Made by a program: the position numbers and the translations under genes. A stretch of 64,000 bases of DNA. Origin: Terrabacter tumescens. Lineage in GTDB: Bacteria > Actinomycetota > Actinomycetes > Actinomycetales > Dermatophilaceae. The notes below the pieces were generated by a model. It made no database searches. It was not told the origin of the DNA and was given only the letters and a program-made list of their open reading frames with translations. The stretch is taken from the NCBI RefSeq assembly GCF_014646815.1, contig NZ_BMNZ01000002.1, forward strand, positions 496,001 through 560,000. Reading direction: 5' to 3'. Positions within the stretch are counted from its first letter, which is position 1, and each line of letters opens with the position of its first letter. This document shows, in pieces, positions 8,030-16,541 of the stretch.

Positions 8030-9714
8030 GCCGGCTCCAGAGTCCCCGGAGCGAGCGCGAGCTGCGCGCCCGCAACGACTCCGCCTGGCTGCTGCCGACG
8101 GACGGCAGCCGCACGAACCACCGCCTCCGCGACGACATGCGCCGGTTCGACGACGCCGACGAGGTGGACCTCGTCGTCGTGGGTGCCGGCGCGGGCGGCA
8201 GCGTCCTGACCCAGCGCCTCGCCCGGGCCGGCTGGCGCGTGGTGTGCCTCGACGCCGGCCCCTTCTGGGACCCCGATGCCGACTGGGTCTCGGACGAGCG
8301 GGGCTCGCACACCCTCTACTGGACCGACCCGCGACAGATCGGCGGCAGCGACCCGGTGCCGATGGGCTCGAACAACTCCGGCCGCGGCGTCGGCGGGTCG
8401 ATGGTCCACTACGCCGGCTACACCCCGCGCTTCCACCCGAGCGACTTCTCGGTGCTCAGCGACGACGGCGTCGGCGCCGACTGGCCGATCGCGTACACCG
8501 ACCTGCGTCCCTTCTACGAGGCGATCGAGCAGGAGCTTCCGGTCGCCGGGCAGGACTGGCCCTGGGGCGACCCGCACTCCTACCCGCACTCGCCGCACCC
8601 GGTGGGCGGCAACGGTGAGATCTTCCAGCGGGGAGCGCTCGCCGCCGGCATCGAGACCCGCGTCGGCCCGGTGGCCATCGCCAACGGACGCTTCGGGCAC
8701 CGCTCGCACTGCATCTACCGCGGCTTCTGCCTGCAGGGCTGCAAGGTGAACGCCAAGGCGAGCCCGCTCATCACGCACGTGCCGGACGCCCTCGCCCATG
8801 GCGCCGAGATCCGCCCCGACAGCATGGTCACGCGGGTCGTCGTCGATGACGAGTCCGGTCGCGCGACCGGGGTCACCTACCTGCGCCGCGGGCGCGAGCA
8901 CTTCCAGCGGGCCCGGGCCGTCGCGGTCGCCGGCTACTCCATCGAGACCCCGCGCCTGCTCCTGCTGTCGCCCACCGAGCGGTATGCCGCTGGGCTGGGC
9001 AACGACACCGACCAGCTCGGGCGCTACCTCATGGTCCAGGGCGCGCCGCAGACCTCGGGCCGGTTCGAGGACGAGATCCGCGCCTACAAGGCCCCGCCGC
9101 CGGAGGTCTCCTCCGAGCAGTTCTACGAGACCGACCCGACAAAGCCCTACCGTCGCGGCTGGTCGATCCAGAACGTCAGCCCGCTACCCATCACGTGGGC
9201 CGAACACGTTGTGGCACAAGGCCACTGGGGCGCCCCGCTGCGGGAGTACCTCCGCGACTTCGTGCACTGGGCGACCATCGGCGCGCTCTGCGAGTTCCTG
9301 CCGCAGCCGGCCAACCGCGTCACCCTCGCGGACGAGAAGGACCGGCACGGGCTGCCGATCGCGCACTTCTCCTACTCCCAGTGCGACAACGACCGCATGC
9401 TCACCCAGGCTGCGACCGAGTCGATGGAGGCGATCCTCAAGGCGGCCGGCGCCAGCGAGGTCATGACGATCGACCGCTACGCCCACCTCGTCGGCGGCGC
9501 CCGGATGGCAGCCCGCGCCGAGGACGGCGTCGTCGACGCCGACCACCGCGTCTTCGGGATCCCCAACCTCTACGTCGTCGACGGCAGCGTGCTGCCCACG
9601 CAGGGGTCGGCCAACCCCGCCCTGACGATCATGGCACTCGCCGCCCGGGCCGCCGACCGCCTTGCGGCGCAAGCGCGCCGCGGGTTGACCGAGCAGCAGG
9701 CGGTGCGGGCATGA
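8026..9714 (+). CDS. GMC-family FAD oxidoreductase
   Basis: 562 aa; TTG start at 8026 chosen because AGAAGGAGGT ends six bases before it; the TTGA overlap couples it to the small subunit. N-terminal FAD-binding VVGAGAGGSVLTQRLA near residue 50; the second GMC block GVGGSMVHYAGYTPRFHPSDF region near 120; C-terminal signature GIPNLYVVDGSVLPTQGSAN with NPALTIMALA. Likely catalytic large subunit oxidising a sugar or polyol, reducing a membrane acceptor. Glucose, gluconate or another aldose are all possible; the enolase-superfamily gene downstream suggests that an aldonic acid is handled next. Confidence 0.88.
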   Translation: MSRLQSPRSERELRARNDSAWLLPTDGSRTNHRLRDDMRRFDDADEVDLVVVGAGAGGSVLTQRLARAGWRVVCLDAGPFWDPDADWVSDERGSHTLYWTDPRQIGGSDPVPMGSNNSGRGVGGSMVHYAGYTPRFHPSDFSVLSDDGVGADWPIAYTDLRPFYEAIEQELPVAGQDWPWGDPHSYPHSPHPVGGNGEIFQRGALAAGIETRVGPVAIANGRFGHRSHCIYRGFCLQGCKVNAKASPLITHVPDALAHGAEIRPDSMVTRVVVDDESGRATGVTYLRRGREHFQRARAVAVAGYSIETPRLLLLSPTERYAAGLGNDTDQLGRYLMVQGAPQTSGRFEDEIRAYKAPPPEVSSEQFYETDPTKPYRRGWSIQNVSPLPITWAEHVVAQGHWGAPLREYLRDFVHWATIGALCEFLPQPANRVTLADEKDRHGLPIAHFSYSQCDNDRMLTQAATESMEAILKAAGASEVMTIDRYAHLVGGARMAARAEDGVVDADHRVFGIPNLYVVDGSVLPTQGSANPALTIMALAARAADRLAAQARRGLTEQQAVRA

Positions 9715-10835
9715 GCGCGCAACGGAACGACACGGCATACGCTCGCGACGACAGCGCCATCACGGGGGTCGAGACGGCCGTCTATCGCTTCCCGACCCCC
9801 GAGCCGGAGGCCGACGGCACGTTCGAGTGGCACGCGACGACCGCCGTCACCGTCACGCTCGAGGCGGGCGGACAGAGCGGCGTCGGCTGGAGCTACTCGA
9901 GCCGCGCCGCCGCCGCGGTCGTCGAGGACGAGCTGGCGCCGCACGTCCTCGGCCGCAGCGCCCTCGACGTCACGGACGGGTGGTCAGCGATGCGCCGGGC
10001 CGTCCGCAACCTCAGCGGCACCGGCCTGGCCATGCAGGCGATCAGCGCCGTGGACGTCGCGTGGTGGGATCTCAAGGCGCGACTGCTCGACGTGTCGCTC
10101 AGCGAGCTGCTCGGCAGCTGTCGCGACGACGTACCCGTCTACGGCTCAGGCGGATTCACGACTCTGGACGACGCGCAGCTCGCCGCCCAGATCGAGGGCT
10201 GGGCCGAGGCCGGCTGCACGGCGATGAAGATCAAGATCGGCGAGAGCTGGGGCGCCGACCCCGACCGCGACCTGCAGCGCACGCGGCAGCTGCGCCGCCT
10301 GGCCCCAGAGGGCACTCGGCTCATGGTCGATGCCAACGGCGGCTACACCGTCGGCGAGGCGATCCGCGTCGGAGACCGGCTCGATGACGTCGGCGTCGTG
10401 TGGTTCGAGGAGCCGGTCTCCAGCGACGACACTGCCGGTTTGGCCTCCGTCCGCGAGGCGCTCGCGTGCGACGTGGCCGCGGGGGAGTACGCCGCGACCC
10501 CCGACGACGTCACGGCGCTGCTCCCCGTCGTCGACTGCCTCCAGCTCGACGCCACCCGCTGCGGCGGCTACACCGGCTGGCTGCGCGGCGCGACCCAGGC
10601 CGAGGCGGCCCACCTGCAGGTGTCGGCCCACTGCGCCCCCTCGCTGCACGCGGTCGTCGCGGCCGGGGTGCCCAACCTGCGGCACGTCGAGTGGTTCGTC
10701 GACCACGCCCGGCTCGAGCCCCAGCTGCTCGACGGCGTCCCCGAGGTGAGCGACGGCGCCCTGCACCCGCGGCACGACGCGTCGGGGCACGGCATGACAG
10801 TGAGCGGGGGTGCGGACCAGTGGCGGGTCGCGTGA
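9711..10835 (+). CDS. Enolase-superfamily sugar-acid dehydratase (mandelate racemase type)
   Basis: 374 aa; ATG overlaps the GMC stop (ATGA). Catalytic features of the MR/MLE group: KIK at residues 173-175, metal ligands Asp207 (VDANGG), Glu233 (FEEPV) and Glu259 (GEY), and a late SAHCAPSLH His pair. These enzymes abstract an alpha proton from a carboxylate, often dehydrating aldonic acids such as gluconate or galactonate. In this cluster it could act on the acid made by the GMC dehydrogenase (inference). A CGGCATAC motif lies in the poorly conserved N-terminus (9733-9740). Confidence 0.85.
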   Translation: MSAQRNDTAYARDDSAITGVETAVYRFPTPEPEADGTFEWHATTAVTVTLEAGGQSGVGWSYSSRAAAAVVEDELAPHVLGRSALDVTDGWSAMRRAVRNLSGTGLAMQAISAVDVAWWDLKARLLDVSLSELLGSCRDDVPVYGSGGFTTLDDAQLAAQIEGWAEAGCTAMKIKIGESWGADPDRDLQRTRQLRRLAPEGTRLMVDANGGYTVGEAIRVGDRLDDVGVVWFEEPVSSDDTAGLASVREALACDVAAGEYAATPDDVTALLPVVDCLQLDATRCGGYTGWLRGATQAEAAHLQVSAHCAPSLHAVVAAGVPNLRHVEWFVDHARLEPQLLDGVPEVSDGALHPRHDASGHGMTVSGGADQWRVA

Positions 10836-12598
10836 AGCTGCCGGCAGGGCTGCCGCTGCACGTCCTGCGGGAGTATGCCGTCCTGGCCGACGGGGAGCGC
10901 GCCGCCCTCGTCGGGCCGCGCGGTGAGATCGCCTGGCTGTGCGCGCCGCAGTGGCACGACGACCCCGTCTTCGGCTCGCTCATCGGCGGCCACGGGACGT
11001 ATGCCGTCACCCCGCTCGACGAGCGCTACGTCTGGGGCGGCTACTACGAGCCGGGCAGCCTCGTCTGGCGCGGTCGGTGGACCGCCGACGACCGGGCCAT
11101 GGAGTGCCGCCAGGCGCTCGCCTTCCCCGGCGACAAGGACCACCTCGTGCTGCTGCACCGGATCGAGGCGGTCCAGGGCGACGCGCACTTCGCCGCGATC
11201 CTCTCGCTGGCCGCAGGCTTCGGCGCCGACCCGATGGTCGACGTGCACCGCTCGGGCGGCGTCTGGACCGCGCGCGCCGGGCAGCACGTCGCCCGGTGGA
11301 CCGGCGCCGGCGACGCCCACTGGGTGACCTCCGAGAACCGCCTCGAGCTGGTCATCGAGCTGCGCGAGGGCGAGACCCACGACCTCGTCCTCGAGGTCGC
11401 CCGCGACCGCCTGCCCGAGCAGCCACCGGACCCCAACGCGACGTGGTCGGCGACGCTGAGCTCGTGGGCCGACGCGGTGCCGAGCTTCGAGCAGACCATC
11501 GCGCCCACCGACGCCCGCCAGTCGTATGCCGTGCTCCGTGGCCTGACGAGCGCCGCTGGTGGCATGGTGGCGGCCGCCACGATGTCGCTGCCCGAGCACG
11601 GTGGACGCAGCCGCAACTACGACTACCGCTACGCGTGGATCCGCGACCAGTGCTACGCCGGCCAGGCTGTCGCCGCCTGCGGCCCCCACCCGCTCCTCGG
11701 GTCCGCGGTCAGCTTCGTGTCGGGCGCCCTGCTCGAGCACGGGAACGACCTGCGCCCGGCCTACACCGTCGACGGCGGGCTCGTCCCGGACGAGCGGCAG
11801 CTCGACCTGCCGGGCTACCCCGGCGGCAAGGACGTCGTCGGCAACTGGGTCAACGAGCAGTTCCAGCTCGACACGCTCGGTGAGTCGCTCCTGCTCTTCG
11901 CCGCCGCCGAGCGCCACGACATGCTCGACCTCGACGGGTGGCGAGCCGTGGAGACGTGCATCGACGTCATGCGGAAGCGATGGAAGAAGCCGGACGCCGG
12001 CATCTGGGAGCTCGACGACCGCCGGTGGGCGCACTCGCGTCTCATCTGCGCCGCCGGCCTGCGGGCGGTCGCTGCGGTGGCGCCGACCGCGCAGGCCGCC
12101 GAGTGGGCCGGCTTCGCCGACACCATCGTGGCCGACGCGACGTCCGACTGCCTGCACCCGAGCGGTCGCTGGCAGCAGAGCCCGCAGGACGAGCGGGTCG
12201 ACGCCTCGCTGCTGCTCGCAGCCGTTCGGGGTGCGGTGCCGCCGGAGGACCCGCGCAGCATCGCGACCCTCACGGCGGTCCGCGACGAGCTGGCCGACGA
12301 GGGCTACCTCTACCGGTTCCGGCACGACGAGCGACCCCTCGCCGAGGCCGAGGGGGTCTTCCTGCTCTGCGGCTTCCACATGGCGCTCGCCACGCACCAG
12401 CAGGGCCACCGGGCCGAGGCGCTGCGCTGGTTCGAGCGCGGCCGCGCGGCCTGCACCACCCCGGGCCTGTTCACCGAGGAGTTCGACGTCCGCCAGCGCC
12501 AGCTGCGCGGCAACCTCCCGCAGGCCTTCGTCCACGCCGGGCTGCTCGAGGCGAGCGCCCGGCTCGCCGACGGCCCCGGCACCCACCTGCACACCTGA
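10832..12598 (+). CDS. Glycoside hydrolase family 15 (glucoamylase/trehalase-like)
   Basis: 588 aa from the GTG at 10832 (GTGA overlap with the dehydratase stop); a GTG at 10820 is an alternative. N-terminal beta-sandwich domain, then an (alpha/alpha)6 domain with RNYDYRYAWIRDQCYAG, FQLDTLGESLLLFAAA, GIWELDDRRWAHS carrying the presumed general acid Glu, and LFTEEFDVRQRQLRGNLPQA carrying the presumed base. No signal peptide, so probably cytoplasmic, hydrolysing trehalose or alpha-glucans to glucose. Three GTATGCC motif copies occur here (10873, 10999, 11524), each encoding Tyr-Ala with TAT instead of TAC. Confidence 0.88.
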   Translation: MKLPAGLPLHVLREYAVLADGERAALVGPRGEIAWLCAPQWHDDPVFGSLIGGHGTYAVTPLDERYVWGGYYEPGSLVWRGRWTADDRAMECRQALAFPGDKDHLVLLHRIEAVQGDAHFAAILSLAAGFGADPMVDVHRSGGVWTARAGQHVARWTGAGDAHWVTSENRLELVIELREGETHDLVLEVARDRLPEQPPDPNATWSATLSSWADAVPSFEQTIAPTDARQSYAVLRGLTSAAGGMVAAATMSLPEHGGRSRNYDYRYAWIRDQCYAGQAVAACGPHPLLGSAVSFVSGALLEHGNDLRPAYTVDGGLVPDERQLDLPGYPGGKDVVGNWVNEQFQLDTLGESLLLFAAAERHDMLDLDGWRAVETCIDVMRKRWKKPDAGIWELDDRRWAHSRLICAAGLRAVAAVAPTAQAAEWAGFADTIVADATSDCLHPSGRWQQSPQDERVDASLLLAAVRGAVPPEDPRSIATLTAVRDELADEGYLYRFRHDERPLAEAEGVFLLCGFHMALATHQQGHRAEALRWFERGRAACTTPGLFTEEFDVRQRQLRGNLPQAFVHAGLLEASARLADGPGTHLHT

Positions 12599-12661
12599 CC
12601 GTCCCAGACGGGTACGGAAGCCACCAGTCCGTCCCGATCCCCATCGAGGAGAGGAAACTCC

Positions 12662-13684
12662 ATGAACGACGCACGGACGCACCAGAACCAGGTCGTGGCC
12701 GTCACGGGCGCCAGCGGCGGCATCGGTCGCGCGACCGCCGTCGCCTTCGGGCAGCGCGGTGCCAGGGTGGCGCTGCTCGCCCGCGGCGCTGCGGGACTGG
12801 AGGCGGCCGCCGACGAGGTGCGCGCGGCCGGGGGCCAGCCGCTGGTCGTCGAGGTGGACGTGGCCGACGCCGACGCCGTGACCGCCGCCGTCGACACCGT
12901 CGAGCGCGAGCTCGGTCCGGTCGACGTGTGGGTCAACGTGGCCTTCACCTCGGTCTTCGCACCGTTCGAGCAGATCGAGCCCGAGGAGTACCGCCGTGTC
13001 ACCGAGGTCTCCTACCTCGGCTACGTCTACGCGACGATGGCGATCCTGCCCCGGATGAAGGAGCGCGGCCACGGCACGATCGTACAGGTCGGCTCGGCGC
13101 TCGCCTATCGCGGCATCCCGCTGCAGACCGCCTACTGCGGCGCCAAGCACGCCATCCAGGGCTTCCACGAGGCGCTGCGGTGCGAGCTGCTCCATGAGAA
13201 GAGCCCCGTGCACGTGACGATGGTGCAGATGCCGGCCGTCAACACGCCGCAGTTCCAGTGGGTGCGTTCACGCCTGCCGAAGAAACCGCAGCCCGTGCCG
13301 CCGATCTACGAGCCGCACGTGGCCGCGAGCGCGATCGTGCATGCGGCCGACCATCCGAAGCGTCGGGAGTACTGGGTGGGCGGCAGCACGGTGGGCACGC
13401 TCGCGGCCAATGCCATCGCCCCGGGGTTGCTCGACCGCTACCTGGCCCGCACCGGCTTCTCCTCGCAGCAGACCGACGAGCCGAGCGACCCGGACCGTCC
13501 CGACAACCTCGACAGCCCCGCCGACGAGCACCGCGACTACGGCACGCGCGGCCCCTTCGCCGAGCGGTCCACCGACCGGGCCCCCCAGCTCTGGGCCTCC
13601 CAGCACCACGGGCTGCTCGGAGCGGTGGGCGGCCTGGCTGTCGCCGCCCTCGCCGCCGGCGTCGGCGCCCGGCGCTCGCGGTGA
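12662..13684 (+). CDS. Short-chain dehydrogenase/reductase with C-terminal membrane tail
   Basis: 340 aa; ATG after GAGGAGAGGAAA. Rossmann TGASGGIGRA at residues 17-26, VNVA in place of the usual NNAG, Ser in VGSALAYRG and the YCGAK catalytic pair. The SDR core ends near 250; the remaining ~90 residues form an acidic linker (DEPSDPDRPDNLDSPADEH) and a C-terminal hydrophobic helix GLLGAVGGLAVAALAAGVGA. That tail suggests membrane anchoring, unusual for SDRs but seen in some actinobacterial ones. Substrate unknown. It overlaps the next start by four bases. Confidence 0.87.
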   Translation: MNDARTHQNQVVAVTGASGGIGRATAVAFGQRGARVALLARGAAGLEAAADEVRAAGGQPLVVEVDVADADAVTAAVDTVERELGPVDVWVNVAFTSVFAPFEQIEPEEYRRVTEVSYLGYVYATMAILPRMKERGHGTIVQVGSALAYRGIPLQTAYCGAKHAIQGFHEALRCELLHEKSPVHVTMVQMPAVNTPQFQWVRSRLPKKPQPVPPIYEPHVAASAIVHAADHPKRREYWVGGSTVGTLAANAIAPGLLDRYLARTGFSSQQTDEPSDPDRPDNLDSPADEHRDYGTRGPFAERSTDRAPQLWASQHHGLLGAVGGLAVAALAAGVGARRSR

Positions 13685-14049
13685 CTCGGCGGCACCTGAC
13701 GCTGACGGCGCCCATCGCCCTCGAGGTCGGGAGGGCGGCATACGGCCTCGTCGGTCTCGTGGCGCCGGCGCGGATCGCCGCGCTGGAGCTGGGACGGGTC
13801 CCCGGCCGGGGGACCGTCACGGTGGCGCGGATCCTCGGCGCCCGGCACCTGGCGCAGGCGGTCGCGGTGCTCGCCACCGGTGGCCCCGAGGCGCACCGCC
13901 TCGGCGGCGGCGTCGACGCCCTGCACGCGGCGAGCATGGTGCCGTGGGCGGCGGCCGCACGCTCCGAACGGCGCTACTACGTCACGAGTGGTGTCGTCGC
14001 CGCGGCGCTGGCGCTGCTCGAGTGGCGGGCGTCGCGTCAGCCCGTGTAG
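13681..14049 (+). CDS. Small hypothetical membrane protein, end of cluster
   Basis: 122 aa; GTG start with GTGA overlap of the SDR stop. Hydrophobic helices around APIALEVGRAAYGLVGLVAPA, ARHLAQAVAVLATGG and VTSGVVAAALALLEW separated by basic stretches. No family recognised. The overlap means it is probably translated with the SDR. It ends convergently, overlapping the DUF2630 gene by 13 bp. One motif copy (CGGCATAC, 13736-13743) encodes Ala-Tyr with the rare GCA codon. Confidence 0.72.
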   Translation: MTRRHLTLTAPIALEVGRAAYGLVGLVAPARIAALELGRVPGRGTVTVARILGARHLAQAVAVLATGGPEAHRLGGGVDALHAASMVPWAAAARSERRYYVTSGVVAAALALLEWRASRQPV

Positions 14050-14285
14050 CCCTCGACGGTGCGCTCGGAGCGGACCTCGGCGTCGTCCGGGTTCTGGCCG
14101 AACTCGCGCTTGGCCCGCCGCTGGCGCAGCAGGTCCCAGCACTGGTCGAGCTCGACCTCGACGGTGCGCAGTCGCGCGTGCTCCTCGTCGACGCTGATCT
14201 CGCCGGCCTGGAGCGAGGAGCGCAGCCGGTGCTCCTCGTCGATGAGCGAGGTGATGCGGTCCGAGATGGTGGTGTCGTCAGCCAT
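14037..14285 (-). CDS. DUF2630 family protein
   Basis: 82 aa; ATG at 14285 (preceded by GAAGGTGA) chosen over an upstream in-frame start at 14345, because the family begins close to the ISDRITSLIDEEHRLR helix. Conserved blocks: EEHARLRTVEVELDQCWDLL and RRAKREFGQNPDDAEVR. Short, all-helical, charged cytosolic protein common in actinobacteria; function unknown. Confidence 0.85.
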   Translation of the reverse strand: MADDTTISDRITSLIDEEHRLRSSLQAGEISVDEEHARLRTVEVELDQCWDLLRQRRAKREFGQNPDDAEVRSERTVEGYTG

Positions 14286-14324
14286 GCGGTCACCTTCGCA
14301 CGGGACCGCGGCGGCGTCGAGGGC

Positions 14325-14330
14325 TATGAT
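14325..14330 (+). promoter_or_regulatory. Extended -10 element, leaderless promoter
   Basis: TATGAT lies seven bases upstream of the hydrolase GTG. No good -35 is seen. A start site at or next to the start codon is expected. Confidence 0.55.
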
Positions 14331-14337
14331 GTGGACA

Positions 14338-15045
14338 GTGACCACATTCGCTCTCGTCCCCGGCGCCGGTGGCGCTGCCTGGTACTGGCACCGTGTCCTC
14401 CCCCTCCTGGAGCAGGAAGGCCACGAGGCCGTCGCGGTCGACCTGCCGGGCGACGACCCGGACGCCGGCCTGCCGGAGTATGCCGGTCTCGTCGTCGACG
14501 CGGTCGCCGGCCGTCACGACGTGGTGGTCGTCGCGCAGTCGATGGGCGGCTTCACGGCGCCCATGGTGGCGGCCCGGCGCCCGGTCTCCGCGATCGTGCT
14601 GCTCAACGCCATGGTCCCGCTGCCGGGGGAGACGGCCGGCCACTGGTGGGGCGCCGTGGGCTCGGAGGAGGTGCGGCTGGCGGCGGCCCGGGCAGGTGGC
14701 TACACCGAGGAGGTCGACCTCGACACGTACTTCCTCCACGACGTCGACCCTGCTGTCGCCGCGACAGGGGAGGCGCACCAGCGCCCCGAGGTCGACCGCG
14801 CCTTCGAGACGCCCTGCGACATCAGTGCCTGGCCCGAGGTGCCCACCCGCGCCGTCGCGGGCGCGGACGACCGCTTCTTCCCCGTGGCGCTGCAGCGCCG
14901 CGTCGCCCGCGAGCGTCTCGGGCTCGGCCTCGACGTCGTCCCCGGCGGGCACCTCGCTGCGCTGTCGCACCCGGCCGAGCTCACGGCATACCTCTGCAAG
15001 GCGTTGCCACCGTCGGCGGCCGTGCGAGACGAGCAGCCCACGTGA
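14338..15045 (+). CDS. Alpha/beta hydrolase
   Basis: 235 aa from the GTG at 14338; in-frame ATGs at 14326 and 14329 lie within the -10 box and are less likely. Fold markers: LVPGAGGAAWYWHRVLP oxyanion loop, nucleophile elbow AQSMGGF, Asp in VAGADDRFFP and His in PGGHLAALSHP. Similar to small esterases/haloperoxidase-like hydrolases. TATGAT (14325-14330) seven bases before the start suggests a leaderless message. Confidence 0.87.
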   Translation: MTTFALVPGAGGAAWYWHRVLPLLEQEGHEAVAVDLPGDDPDAGLPEYAGLVVDAVAGRHDVVVVAQSMGGFTAPMVAARRPVSAIVLLNAMVPLPGETAGHWWGAVGSEEVRLAAARAGGYTEEVDLDTYFLHDVDPAVAATGEAHQRPEVDRAFETPCDISAWPEVPTRAVAGADDRFFPVALQRRVARERLGLGLDVVPGGHLAALSHPAELTAYLCKALPPSAAVRDEQPT

Positions 15046-15227
15046 CCGCGGACGCCCGACCACTGGGCTCCGAGCCGGACCGCGTCGCGACCTGGTCCGA
15101 GGACGACGAGATCGTCTTCGAGCGCTTCACCGTCGTCTGGCCGCCGAAGCGCGCCGACCTCCAGGACCGGCGCTTGCGCAGACCTTGCGCGATTCCTGCG
15201 GGCCTCCCGCGCCCTTCCCTCGGCTGA
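15042..15227 (+). CDS. Small hypothetical ORF coupled to the hydrolase
   Basis: 61 aa, GTG start with a GTGA overlap of the hydrolase stop. Acidic N-terminal half (SEPDRVATWSEDDEIVFERF) and basic C-terminal half. Family not recognised; reality as a gene rests on the coupling overlap and frame only. Confidence 0.35.
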   Translation: MTADARPLGSEPDRVATWSEDDEIVFERFTVVWPPKRADLQDRRLRRPCAIPAGLPRPSLG

Positions 15228-15303
15228 CCTTTCGACGGGCTGGACACACTGGGGGAGCACCCTGCCGGTGCCGTCACGCAGTCGCCGCACCCGAGGACCG
15301 CCC

Positions 15304-16002
15304 ATGCCCACCCGCGCCCCGTCCGGCACCGTCCAGCTCGGCGTCGCTGCCGTCGTCCTCGCCGGGACCGTCACCGTGGGGCTCGGTGCGTATGTCGTCA
15401 CCTCCGGACCCGACGCCGCGCAGCCGGTGCGTGTGGCCGCTTCCGTGGCCGCCCCGCCCTCGTCGGCCTCGTCGGCATCGTCGGTCCCGGCGCTGCCGTC
15501 CGGCGTGCTTGTCGGCGACTCCGTCTCGACCGGCCTGCGCCCGCTGACCCGGGAGCTGTCCGGCGTCGTGGCGGGCAGGCAGTCGTGGGTGCGCATCCCG
15601 TGGACGACCGACGTCCCGGTCTGCTCGGTGGCCGTCACGGTGTCCTCGGCCGGCGCGGCGGTGGGCTACCCCAACATCAGCGGGTCCTCCTCGTTCTACC
15701 GGCAGGACCGTCTCGCGGCTTCGGGGCGTGACTTCACGGCGGTGCGCTTCTACGTGCCGGCGTGGTCGTCCGCGTCGTCCGTCACCGCCGACGTGACTGC
15801 CAGCTACGTCTTGACCGCGAAGGGCTCGGGTGCCGCGTTGCCGAAGGCGTGCACGGGGACGCCCGTGACGCGCACCTACCGGGTCACGCTGCCCGTGGGG
15901 TCGGCGGCGACAGCGGCCTCGCCCGCTGCGGGTTCGACGGGTGCCGCCGAGACGCTGGCCGCGCGAGGTGACGTGGACGCCCGCTCCGCCGGCTCGCTCT
16001 GA
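15304..16002 (+). CDS. Hypothetical exported/membrane-anchored protein
   Basis: 232 aa from the ATG at 15304 (GAGGA six bases before it); a GTG at 15268 preceded by GGGGGAG is the alternative. One N-terminal hydrophobic helix (VAAVVLAGTVTVGLGAYVVT), an Ala/Ser/Pro-rich linker, then an extracellular beta-rich region with two cysteines (VPVCSVAVTVS and PKACTGTPV). Family not recognised. Probably an anchored cell-surface protein. Confidence 0.75.
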   Translation: MPTRAPSGTVQLGVAAVVLAGTVTVGLGAYVVTSGPDAAQPVRVAASVAAPPSSASSASSVPALPSGVLVGDSVSTGLRPLTRELSGVVAGRQSWVRIPWTTDVPVCSVAVTVSSAGAAVGYPNISGSSSFYRQDRLAASGRDFTAVRFYVPAWSSASSVTADVTASYVLTAKGSGAALPKACTGTPVTRTYRVTLPVGSAATAASPAAGSTGAAETLAARGDVDARSAGSL

Positions 16003-16052
16003 CCCCGCTCCCGAAACGCTCCCCGGGAGGCGGGAGGGCGCGACACTGTGGC

Positions 16053-16541
16053 ATGGGCACCAATCCGGGCTGGATGTCCGACGAGCTGCCGGACCCCGCC
16101 GACCCCGAGCTGTCGGGCTCGGCGGTGTGGGCGGCGTACCGCGACCAGTTCGCCTCCTACAGCAGCGGGGCGACGACGAATCGCCTGTCGTACCAGGTGG
16201 CCCGGATCGTCAGCCTCGCGGCCGCGGCAGCCGTGACCGTGTCGGCCGGGCTGTCCGCGACCGCCTGGGTCACCGCCTCGCTCGGCGCCCTCATCGTCGT
16301 GCTCGAGGGGCTCCAGCAGCTGTTCCAGTGGCACGAGAACTGGATCGCCTACCGCACGGCGACGGAGACGATGCGACAGCACGCGATCGACTTCGTGGCC
16401 GGCGTCGCGCCCTACGACTCCGCGGAGGCGCGTGACCGGCTCGCGCACCTCGCCGTGCTCCGTCGTGACGTCGCCCTCCGCGAGTCCGGAGTTTGGGCAG
16501 GTCGTATGCGTTCAGCGGGTGGGCGTGGTGGTGGCGCCTGA
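16053..16541 (+). CDS. DUF4231-like membrane protein
   Basis: 162 aa. N-terminal cytosolic helix (WAAYRDQFASYSSGATTNR), two adjacent transmembrane helices (IVSLAAAAAVTVSAGLSA and WVTASLGALIVVLEGL), then a helical tail with QWHENWIAYRTATETMRQH, the layout of DUF4231/SLATT-type proteins. Some SLATT relatives act in nucleotide-signalling defence systems, but nothing here points to one. The 3' end overlaps the convergent lacI-type gene by 30 bp. Confidence 0.65.
   Translation: MGTNPGWMSDELPDPADPELSGSAVWAAYRDQFASYSSGATTNRLSYQVARIVSLAAAAAVTVSAGLSATAWVTASLGALIVVLEGLQQLFQWHENWIAYRTATETMRQHAIDFVAGVAPYDSAEARDRLAHLAVLRRDVALRESGVWAGRMRSAGGRGGGA

Noticed and set aside
16053-16541. SLATT/DUF4231-like protein as part of a nucleotide-signalling defence system
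   Set aside because: No cyclase, nuclease or other effector gene is adjacent; neighbours are sugar-related or unknown.
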